Shown here: in pieces, positions 1-6,122 of the stretch
Layout: every line of letters starts with the position of its first letter
How positions within the stretch are numbered: the stretch's first letter is position 1
Source of the DNA: Actinobacteria bacterium UBA912
GTDB taxonomy: Bacteria; Actinomycetota; Coriobacteriia; Anaerosomatales; UBA912
Length of the DNA stretch: 7,860 nt
Direction of reading: 5' to 3'
Assembly (NCBI GenBank): GCA_002293965.1
Contig: DBEG01000053.1
Location: forward strand, 1-7,860
The notes under the pieces: generated by a model
Told to the model about the DNA's origin: nothing
Database searches by the model: none
What the model saw: only the letters and a program-made list of their open reading frames with translations
Translations under genes and position numbers: made by a program

Positions 1-451
1 TGAACGCGCTCTCGTGGATCGCGGGCTTAAGGTCCTGGATAAAGATACCACGCATTACCTCTCGAATGGAATCCGTAGAAACTATTCGCGTGATTCCCAG
101 CCGATGAGCCACCTGCGTGGCGATGGTGGACTTGCCTACCCCGGTCGTGCCGCCGATCATCACGATCAGCGGTTTGTCCAGCTTCGATATCGCATGCAAC
201 TGAACCCAGCGGACGCTGTATTGGTCACCCGCGAGGCGCTCCAGGTACTCCTTCGACAGTGTCCGGAGGCGATCCATCGTCACGGATAGCTCGCCTGAAT
301 CCTGGAGTTCGTCCTGGATCGCCTGGGCGATTGAATAGGCTTTGGCCGGACCGAGCCCTGTCGCCATGAACGACTGCGCCAGCAAACCTTTGGAAAATGG
401 CAGTCCATGTCGCTTGTCAGACAGGATGATGGTCTTTGGATCCCGGGTCAT
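1..451 (-). CDS. pgk2: 2-phosphoglycerate kinase, N-terminal 150 codons (cut by window edge)
   Basis: This enzyme phosphorylates 2-phosphoglycerate with ATP to give 2,3-diphosphoglycerate, the first step of cyclic 2,3-diphosphoglycerate synthesis; it should be cytoplasmic. I translated it by hand from the ATG at 451-449. Residues 6 to about 90 resemble an ATP-cone domain (KRHGLPFSKGLLAQ at 13-26, then a helical AYSIAQAIQDEL stretch), as known for archaeal 2-phosphoglycerate kinases. A P-loop kinase domain follows, with Walker A GTTGVGKS at 101-108 (Lys107, Ser108) and the family stretch STDSIREVMR at 125-134. The start overlaps the cpgS stop by four bases (ATGA), and an AGGA lies nine bases upstream at 461-464, so translation is probably coupled. 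The C-terminal half lies outside the window, so its integrity cannot be judged. The match to the archaeal-type kinase and the cpgS neighbour make the call strong; a paralogous P-loop kinase with another substrate is the alternative. Confidence 0.88.
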   Translation of the reverse strand, partial: MTRDPKTIILSDKRHGLPFSKGLLAQSFMATGLGPAKAYSIAQAIQDELQDSGELSVTMDRLRTLSKEYLERLAGDQYSVRWVQLHAISKLDKPLIVMIGGTTGVGKSTIATQVAHRLGITRIVSTDSIREVMRGIFIQDLKPAIHESAF

Positions 452-1806
452 CTCGTGTATTCCTGTTCGGTCCTTGCTCTTCCACGTGCTATGGCCGCTT
501 CGGCGGTCTCAAGCACCGCTGCCGCAAGATCGACATCCTTGTCGACTGCGACGGGCACGTTGTCGCAAAGCACCGTGGGGATGCCGCTTTCCTCGCCCAA
601 CGTCGCGACAACGTCGATCGCGGCCGCTTTGAGTTCGGTAAGTAGCAGATCGTAGCCACCGTGTGCAGCGCGCATATCCTCGCGCAGCTTGTTGCGGTCC
701 GAGAGGTGCGGGCTGGCGCCGACAACGCGGCAACCGTGGACTTCCTCGAGATACTGCGTGAGCAGTGGCAGCACCTCGGGCGGGGCGGTTGTCGCGAAGA
801 ACACTCGCGCACCCTCGATGGGTTCGATCGGATTGGGACGGAATGTCGTGGCGATGCAGCGAAGTCCCGGTGCGATGTCAGCGACCGCCTTGCGTATCGA
901 CACGATATCATACGCCGAGACAACCGCTTCTTCTGCTGTTGCGATGATCGCGAGATCGGCCAAGCCCATGCGGTAAGGCCCGAAGTAGTCGCGGACGTAG
1001 GTCGCCCCACCTCTGGCTCCGACAACGAGGATATTGGCGTCAGCGTGCACGGGCGGGATCGCTGCACCAGAGCCTTCCAGCACCACGAGCTCCTTGCCCA
1101 GCGTGTCCGCCAATGCGGCGCCTTCTCGGACGTTGGAGAAGAAAGTCTCGCCAGCCATCCCACCGCCACACCTGCGGCAGCCTACGGTAGTCACGCGGCT
1201 CATGACCGCATCCTCGTAGTTGTCGCTACTGGCGTGGATACCCTGACGGGCGAGTTGCAGCAGGTCGGCAGTGGTCAGCTTGACGCGCTCGCCATGGATG
1301 ACCTCGGGCGTTGCGGGGCCTCCTCGGCCCATCGCCAGCACGCAGATATCACGCCCGGCTGCCGTTAGCTCGCGGGCCACGTATCCGGATATCGCGGTCT
1401 TGCCTACCCGCTTGCCCGTGCCGATCAGCCCCAGTGTCGGGGTGGTGGTCACGTGCGGCGCAGCTGGCGCACGGAAGGAGAAGTCCGCTCCGCGGTACTC
1501 GACGCCGAGCGCGATGGCGGTGCCTGCCAGTCGGAAACGATCGGCGCTGGTCACGACGGGTTCGTCGGAAAGATCGACGGCCACCTGTGGCTGATAGCGT
1601 TCGATCGCCTCCCGCAGCGCGACATCCGCCGAGTCCGCGACAACCACTGGGACGCCGTATGGACCCATGCCCTTCTCGAGGTCGACCTTCTCTGTTCCGC
1701 CGATGAAGACCGCCGCAACGACTTCGTACTCTTCGGCCAGACCTTCGAGCGCGAAACGGACGACCGGCGGATAGTGCTCGCCGTCGATCAGTGCGATCGC
1801 CCGCAT
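448..1806 (-). CDS. cpgS: Cyclic 2,3-diphosphoglycerate synthetase
   Basis: The enzyme closes 2,3-diphosphoglycerate to cyclic 2,3-diphosphoglycerate at the cost of ATP, the second and last step of cDPG synthesis. The predicted product has 452 residues, close to the archaeal enzyme (about 460). The N-terminal domain (about 1-120) begins with ALIDGEHYPPVVRFAL. The P-loop domain starts near 125 with Walker A GTGKRVGKT at 129-137 (Lys136, Thr137), followed by LAMGRGGP at 157-164, a cysteine pair CRRCGGGMAG at 210-219, and VVLEGSGAAIPP at 241-252. I see no membrane segment. The start is the ATG at 1806, which shares one base with the upstream stop (TGATG) and has GAGGA nine bases before it. A GTG at 1809 is an equally workable start, one residue longer with a four-base overlap. 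The adjacent 2-phosphoglycerate kinase supports this over the unrelated predicted GTPases that often carry the same database name. Confidence 0.88.
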   Translation of the reverse strand: MRAIALIDGEHYPPVVRFALEGLAEEYEVVAAVFIGGTEKVDLEKGMGPYGVPVVVADSADVALREAIERYQPQVAVDLSDEPVVTSADRFRLAGTAIALGVEYRGADFSFRAPAAPHVTTTPTLGLIGTGKRVGKTAISGYVARELTAAGRDICVLAMGRGGPATPEVIHGERVKLTTADLLQLARQGIHASSDNYEDAVMSRVTTVGCRRCGGGMAGETFFSNVREGAALADTLGKELVVLEGSGAAIPPVHADANILVVGARGGATYVRDYFGPYRMGLADLAIIATAEEAVVSAYDIVSIRKAVADIAPGLRCIATTFRPNPIEPIEGARVFFATTAPPEVLPLLTQYLEEVHGCRVVGASPHLSDRNKLREDMRAAHGGYDLLLTELKAAAIDVVATLGEESGIPTVLCDNVPVAVDKDVDLAAAVLETAEAAIARGRARTEQEYTR

Positions 1807-2636
1807 CACAGCAGATCCTCGGCTTCCGGACGCGGCTGGAACGCTGAGCCCAGTGAGCCGTCGTCACTGCGCCATCTGCAATGCCGCTTCTCGGCAGCGG
1901 TGAAATCCTCCACGAGCACCGGGTCGGCAAAAGGCTCTTTGAGAGACACCTTGACCCTGGAGTGGTCGAAGACCTCGATGATGTTGTAGCACGGCCTGAC
2001 TCGGCCGCGCAGGCGATGGGTGCACGCGGTCCCGGCGTTCACGATGAGCATATCTTCGAGACGCCAGATGTTGGGCACATGCTTGTGGCCGCAAAGCACC
2101 AGGTCACAACCTGAACGCGAAAGCGTCTGCAACACATCGCCGGCGTCGAAGACGATGTTGCGCTCCCGGCCCGTTCTGGGTACCGGGACGAGGTGATGGT
2201 GCATAGCGAGCACCTTGAACTCGTCGGGCTCGCTGAAACGCTCCTCGATCCATCTATATCTGTTCCTTCCGACCCGCCCTGAATCCAGATCGGGCTCGCT
2301 CGAATCGATACCGACGACGCGCAAGCAACCGTGCGTGAGCTCCTGACTTCGGTGGCCGAAGTACTCGGCGTAGTGCTCATCGCCTACGTTGCGGGCATCG
2401 TGATTGCCGAGAAGCACCATCTGCCTCTCGCACTCGAGTCGGGAAAGCAATCGATGGGCCTGCTTGAACTCCTGGCGGAACCCCGCGTCGGTCAGATCCC
2501 CAGTCACCACGACCATGTCGGGCGCGAGTTCATTGAGTTCGTCGATGACACGATTGGCCAGAGACGGGATGTGATACCTGGACCCGCAATGCAAGTCGGA
2601 TATGTGCGCTATACGGATGGGAGCATCTGCAGCCAT
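1806..2636 (-). CDS. Calcineurin-like metallophosphoesterase
   Basis: This is a 276-residue dinuclear-metal phosphoesterase of the class III cyclic nucleotide phosphodiesterase (CpdA-like) type. The metal-binding motifs are complete and in order: DLH at 14-16, GD at 46-47, GNHD at 77-80, the HHH run at 146-148 and GHKH at 183-186. No signal peptide or membrane segment is visible, so it should act in the cytoplasm. The start at 2636 has a strong purine-rich Shine-Dalgarno five bases upstream. It lies 37 bases after sppA, and its stop shares a base with the cpgS start, so it is probably translated together with the cDPG synthesis enzymes. The family is too broad for a substrate to be read from sequence. 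Context suggests, by inference only, a role in hydrolysing cDPG, 2,3-diphosphoglycerate or a regulatory nucleotide. Confidence 0.9.
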   Translation of the reverse strand: MAADAPIRIAHISDLHCGSRYHIPSLANRVIDELNELAPDMVVVTGDLTDAGFRQEFKQAHRLLSRLECERQMVLLGNHDARNVGDEHYAEYFGHRSQELTHGCLRVVGIDSSEPDLDSGRVGRNRYRWIEERFSEPDEFKVLAMHHHLVPVPRTGRERNIVFDAGDVLQTLSRSGCDLVLCGHKHVPNIWRLEDMLIVNAGTACTHRLRGRVRPCYNIIEVFDHSRVKVSLKEPFADPVLVEDFTAAEKRHCRWRSDDGSLGSAFQPRPEAEDLL

Positions 2637-2641
2637 AGGGG

Positions 2642-2651
2642 CTCTCTTCCT
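2642..2651 (-). promoter_or_regulatory. Ribosome binding site of the metallophosphoesterase gene
   Basis: The minus strand reads AGGAAGAGAG here, ending five bases before the ATG at 2636-2634. It fixes this start and makes the 37-base gap after sppA a plausible within-operon spacer. I see no terminator hairpin in that gap. Confidence 0.6.
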
Positions 2652-2673
2652 ATCGGCATTGGGCTGATTGGGC

Positions 2674-3780
2674 TCATCGAGGGAGTGGCTGGTGGGTCGG
2701 AGCAGTGAGTGACTGCCCCAAGGATCCGATCCTATCGAGTGAAGCTGTTATCCCAAAGAGCATATCCATCAGCGGACCGTAGGCCTCGATGCCGTAGGTG
2801 ACTATTCCGGGCTCGCCTTCTATCCCGCCCAGTTCAGCGGCGCGATCCACAGCGTCGTTGTATGTGCCCAGGCTGTCAACGAGACCCTTGTCCTTCGCCA
2901 GCACGGCAGACCACGCGAAGCCAGTGGCAAGCTCTTTGACTTCTTCCTCGGACATCCCGCGTCCTTCAACAACCATCCTGATGAACTCGTCGTAGACCAC
3001 GTCGACCTCGGTCTGCAGCAAAGCGGCCTCCGTCGCGGTGATGGAACGGAAGGGCGAGCCGACATCTTTCTGCTCGCCTGCCGTCAGGACGGTGAACTCG
3101 ACGCCGACCTTGTCGATCAGCTCCTCATAGTTCGGGATCTGCATGATCACGCCGATGCTACCGATTGCCGAGGTTGGGCTGGCGATGATCTCGTCGCTTT
3201 GGGCTGCGATCATGTAAGCGCCGCTCGCGGCAACATCGCCGACACTCACGACTACAGGTTTCTCCTCGGCAGCCCGCGCCACTTCCATCGCGATCTCCTG
3301 AGAAGCCGCCGGCGTCCCCCCCGGTGAGTCGATCCGCAGGAGGATCGCTTTCACGCTCGGATCCTCCACCGCCTGATCGAGCTGGTCGATGATCGCCTCA
3401 GGCGAAGCGAATTCCGAGAAGCCACCACCGCTGCCACCAGCAATCGCACCAGTGATGTGGATGAGCGCGATGTTCTCGCCGCTTGGAAGTGCGAAGCCAT
3501 CGAACGGCTGTGAGGGTACCGCAGCGAACATGATGAGCGCACCGCAGGAAACGAACGCGCACAGGGTCAACGCCGTGACGATTCCCACGACCCACTTCCA
3601 CGTCGAAGACTTGCGTACCGGCTCCCGGGGCACCGGAACCGAAGGTTGCGCCGGGGCAGCAGTCTGCATCACAGGAGCTGATGGTTGCGGCGGAGCAGGG
3701 GCCTCAGCCGGAGGCGCGATAGGCTGACCTGGGGCTGGAGGATGTGCGGGTACTTGAGGACTCGAGTCTTCTGGGTTCAT
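2674..3780 (-). CDS. sppA: Signal peptide peptidase SppA, short single-domain form
   Basis: SppA is a membrane-bound serine protease that degrades leftover signal peptides and is often tied to envelope stress. The product has 368 residues. Residues 1-60 are a proline- and alanine-rich, presumably cytoplasmic tail; one transmembrane helix follows at about 62-88; the rest is the protease domain, expected outside the membrane. Catalytic residues of the Ser/Lys dyad are visible: Ser186 in GDVAASGAY (181-189) and Lys238 in TAGEQKDVGSPFR (233-245). The DSPGGT turn is at 151-156. The length matches the short Gram-positive and archaeal-type SppA rather than the long duplicated E. coli form. It is the first gene after a 101-base gap and apparently heads the unit that contains the phosphoesterase and cDPG genes. 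The start at 3780 has AGGA upstream. Confidence 0.92.
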   Translation of the reverse strand: MNPEDSSPQVPAHPPAPGQPIAPPAEAPAPPQPSAPVMQTAAPAQPSVPVPREPVRKSSTWKWVVGIVTALTLCAFVSCGALIMFAAVPSQPFDGFALPSGENIALIHITGAIAGGSGGGFSEFASPEAIIDQLDQAVEDPSVKAILLRIDSPGGTPAASQEIAMEVARAAEEKPVVVSVGDVAASGAYMIAAQSDEIIASPTSAIGSIGVIMQIPNYEELIDKVGVEFTVLTAGEQKDVGSPFRSITATEAALLQTEVDVVYDEFIRMVVEGRGMSEEEVKELATGFAWSAVLAKDKGLVDSLGTYNDAVDRAAELGGIEGEPGIVTYGIEAYGPLMDMLFGITASLDRIGSLGQSLTAPTHQPLPR

Positions 3781-3781
3781 C

Positions 3782-3795
3782 GGATTTCCTAATCC
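3782..3795 (-). promoter_or_regulatory. Small hairpin with the sppA Shine-Dalgarno in its loop
   Basis: On the minus strand the five bases GGATT (3795-3791, mRNA order: GGATT) pair perfectly with AATCC (3786-3782), leaving the loop AGGA (3790-3787). That loop is the only Shine-Dalgarno-like sequence before the sppA ATG at 3780. The stem is only five base pairs, so it may be chance. If it forms, it would present or modulate the ribosome binding site. Confidence 0.35.
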
Positions 3796-3838
3796 CTTGT
3801 AACGGATAGGTGGAGGTGTTGCTTGCTTGATGTGACAT

Positions 3839-3868
3839 ATATTCCCCGACTAAGCCCGTCCGGGTCAA
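3839..3868 (-). promoter_or_regulatory. Candidate promoter for the sppA-cpgS-pgk2 unit
   Basis: The minus strand carries TTGACC at 3868-3863, five of six matches to the sigma-70 -35 box. A poor -10 candidate, GAATAT (3844-3839), follows at 18 bases, and a TATATG overlaps just beyond it at a less suitable spacing. The 101-base gap between thrB and sppA (3781-3881) is the only place in the window with room for an internal promoter. Nothing else in the gap looks like a gene, and I see no terminator with a T-tract. Confidence 0.3.
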
Positions 3869-3881
3869 TATCCAGCTGATT

Positions 3882-4799
3882 TCAGCCCAGGCTTACTTGG
3901 GCTCCCACGTGGTCGATGCCCAGCACCAGCGGCTCTAGGCGTCCGTCGGGCAGAGGCCCGATCCTGGCAGCCACCTTCCCTGCCGAGGCAAGCGCAGCAA
4001 CATCATCCTCGGCGGTCACGAGGGCGATCACGGTTGGCCCGGCCCCGGAGAGGACGGCGCCTAGGGTGCCAGCCCGGACCAGCGAGTCGACTACCTGCTT
4101 CATGTCGGGCACCGCCTCCGCCCGATACTGCTGGTGGATGCGGTCGTGCAGCCCAGCTGCGATGAGGTCATCTCGGCCGAGGATCAACCCTGAGGCCAGC
4201 AACCCTGCCCGAGCCGCCCCGAACGCCGCATCGGCGTGGGGCACCTGAGTCGGCACCAGCTCCCTCGAAGCGCGGGTCCGAAGGCGCTCTCGCGAGAGCA
4301 CGGCGATCGCGGCGAGACCTCGACCGGGCGTGAGCGCTGCGACCTTCGGGGCAACCTCGTCGATCCACGCGATCGTGAACCCGCCGAAGATCGCAGGGGC
4401 GACGTTGTCGGGATGACCCTCGATATCTGCAGCGATCTCGAAGAGACGCTGTTTGGGGAGCGAGCCTGAGCACAGCGCATCGGCAAGCAAGACTCCGCCC
4501 GTCACCGCCGCCGCCGAGGAACCGAGACCGCGAGCGGACGGGATCCTGTTCTCACAAGTGATGTGCGCGGCTTTAGGGGCGCCCTCGACCTGCTCGAACA
4601 CGGCGGCCATCGCTTTGGCGACCCGGTTGCGCCCATCGCGTGCGAAACGCTCCTCGCCTTCGCCGACGATATCGACGCGCCATTCGTCGGCGGGAACAGC
4701 TGTGTACGTGTCCCACAGCGCCAGCGCCAGGCCGAAGGAGTCATACCCCGGCCCCAAGTTGGCCGTTGTGGCAGGGACGCGGACCGTCACGGGGCGCAT
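3882..4799 (-). CDS. thrB: Homoserine kinase
   Basis: ThrB phosphorylates L-homoserine with ATP to O-phosphohomoserine, the substrate of threonine synthase; it is cytoplasmic. The product has 305 residues, normal for the family, and has all GHMP-kinase signatures: VPATTANLGPGYDSFG at 8-23, the ATP-binding loop PSARGLGSSAAA at 87-98, EGHPDN at 127-132 and the C-terminal LSGAGPT at 250-256. The start is the ATG at 4799, because the family N-terminus begins directly with MRPVTVRVPATTANLG; an in-frame ATG at 4850 would only add 17 unconserved residues inside hom. It shares one base with the hom stop (TGATG), with GGAGGAG at 4817-4811 upstream, so it is likely translationally coupled to hom. It is the last gene of the amino acid unit; threonine synthase is not in the window. 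Confidence 0.96.
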   Translation of the reverse strand: MRPVTVRVPATTANLGPGYDSFGLALALWDTYTAVPADEWRVDIVGEGEERFARDGRNRVAKAMAAVFEQVEGAPKAAHITCENRIPSARGLGSSAAAVTGGVLLADALCSGSLPKQRLFEIAADIEGHPDNVAPAIFGGFTIAWIDEVAPKVAALTPGRGLAAIAVLSRERLRTRASRELVPTQVPHADAAFGAARAGLLASGLILGRDDLIAAGLHDRIHQQYRAEAVPDMKQVVDSLVRAGTLGAVLSGAGPTVIALVTAEDDVAALASAGKVAARIGPLPDGRLEPLVLGIDHVGAQVSLG

Positions 4800-6091
4800 C
4801 AGGTGGCAAGCTCCTCCACGCGAAGCACGCTCTCGAGCTTGGTCACGCACTCCAGCATCGTTATCTCATCCAGCGCTGCGTGAAACGCGCCCTCCGAGGT
4901 GCGGTGCGTCACGTACACGATCTCGGCACCGGTCTCATCGGCGGTCTTCTGTATGACCGACCCGATCGAGACATCGTTCGCTCCGAAGATCCCGGCGACA
5001 GCCGCGAGCACGCCCGGTCGGTCGGCGACCCTGAGGCGGACGTAGTAGCTCGAGGTCAGCTCGGCGGCGTTCTTCATAGGCAGCGACTCGTTGCAGGTGC
5101 ATCCCACCAAGCCGAGACAACCACCCTGGATGTGCCGCGCGACCTCGATGACGTCGCCGACGACCGCGCTTGCCGCAGGTAGCGAGCCTGCGCCCTGGCC
5201 GAAGAACATGACCTCGCCCACGGAGTCACCCACCACGAAGATCGCGTTGTAGACCCCGCTGACGCTTGCCAGCGGATGCGATGCCGGAATCATCGCCGGG
5301 TGCACTCGCGCCTCGATTGCGCCATCCACCCTGCGCGCCATCGCGAGCAGCTTGATCGCGTAGCCCATCTGTCGCGCGTATGCGATGTCGGAGGGCAGGA
5401 CCGAGCGGATGCCGTCTGTGGCGACCTGGTCGGTGGTGACCCGTGTGTTGAAGGCGATGCTGGCCAGGATCGCGATCTTGGCCGCCGAGTCGTGTCCGTC
5501 GACATCAGCGGTGGGGTCGGCTTCGGCGAATCCGCGCTCCTGCGCTTCTGCGAGCGCCGAAGCATAGTCGAGATTGTCGTCGGCCATGCGGGTAAGCATG
5601 TAGTTGGTCGTGCCGTTGACGATGCCGACCACCGTGGATATCTCGTTGGAGACAAGGCAGTGTTTGAGCGGGGAGATGATCGGGATTCCGCCACCGACGG
5701 CGGCCTCGAACATCACGTCGACGCCGTTTTGGGCGGCCAGGTCGAGGACTTCCTGCCCGTGCTTGGCCATGAGTGCCTTGTTCGCAGTGACCACCGACTT
5801 ACCGGCCGCCAGCGCGGCGAGCACGAGGTCCTTCGCCACGCCCGTCCCGCCGATGAGCTCGACTACGACGTCTACCTCGGGATCAGCCACGATCTCGAAG
5901 GCGTCGGTGGTGAACTTGTCGGCGGGAAGACGCAGGCGCTCGACACAGGAAGGGTCCTTGTCGGCAAAGCGGACAAGCTCGATCTGCGCACCTGTTCGGC
6001 GGAGGAAATCCGCCTCGTGGCGCGCGAATATCTCCACTACACCGGACCCGACAGTGCCAAGTCCAATCAACCCGATCCTTACAGGACGCAT
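4799..6091 (-). CDS. hom: Homoserine dehydrogenase with ACT domain
   Basis: Hom reduces aspartate semialdehyde to homoserine with NAD(P)H, at the branch point to threonine and methionine. The predicted product has 430 residues, typical of the ACT-containing monofunctional form. The Rossmann nucleotide loop GLIGLGTVGSG is at 7-17, VTANKALMA at 101-109 (Lys105), VNGTTNYML at 158-166, and the active-site stretch DGHDSAAK at 198-205, where Asp201 and Lys205 match the catalytic pair known in yeast Hom6. The ACT domain runs from about 348 to the end (YYVRLRVADRPGVLAAVAGI) and normally gives threonine feedback inhibition. I chose the ATG at 6091 over the one at 6112 because it follows GGGAGAG by five bases and the Rossmann fold starts at once, while 6112 has no visible ribosome site. 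No aspartokinase is fused to it. It lies 31 bases after lysA. Confidence 0.96.
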   Translation of the reverse strand: MRPVRIGLIGLGTVGSGVVEIFARHEADFLRRTGAQIELVRFADKDPSCVERLRLPADKFTTDAFEIVADPEVDVVVELIGGTGVAKDLVLAALAAGKSVVTANKALMAKHGQEVLDLAAQNGVDVMFEAAVGGGIPIISPLKHCLVSNEISTVVGIVNGTTNYMLTRMADDNLDYASALAEAQERGFAEADPTADVDGHDSAAKIAILASIAFNTRVTTDQVATDGIRSVLPSDIAYARQMGYAIKLLAMARRVDGAIEARVHPAMIPASHPLASVSGVYNAIFVVGDSVGEVMFFGQGAGSLPAASAVVGDVIEVARHIQGGCLGLVGCTCNESLPMKNAAELTSSYYVRLRVADRPGVLAAVAGIFGANDVSIGSVIQKTADETGAEIVYVTHRTSEGAFHAALDEITMLECVTKLESVLRVEELAT

Positions 6092-6096
6092 GGTGT

Positions 6097-6103
6097 CTCT
6101 CCC
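6097..6103 (-). promoter_or_regulatory. Ribosome binding site deciding the hom start
   Basis: The minus strand reads GGGAGAG, five bases before the ATG at 6091-6089. The alternative upstream ATG at 6112 is preceded by an A-rich stretch without a purine-rich core, so this site argues for the shorter protein. Confidence 0.6.
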
Positions 6104-6122
6104 GTCACTCATCGTATTTTGG

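Noticed and set aside
661..1368. A 235-codon open frame on the plus strand opposite cpgS
   Set aside because: It is antisense to cpgS and has no recognisable motif or convincing ribosome site.
3535..3560. Possible lipoprotein cysteine in the SppA membrane segment (FVSCGA, residues 77-81)
   Set aside because: It sits within the hydrophobic helix, well beyond a proline-rich 60-residue tail, and lacks a proper lipobox leucine; a simple membrane anchor fits better.
3884..3903. Six-base-pair inverted repeat (AGCCCA/TGGGCT) at the thrB stop as a terminator
   Set aside because: The stem is short with an eight-base loop, lies mostly inside the coding sequence, and no T-tract follows on the minus strand.
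4800..4850. Upstream ATG at 4850 as the thrB start
   Set aside because: It would add 17 charged residues not seen in the family and overlap hom by about 50 bases; the ATG at 4799 gives the standard N-terminus.
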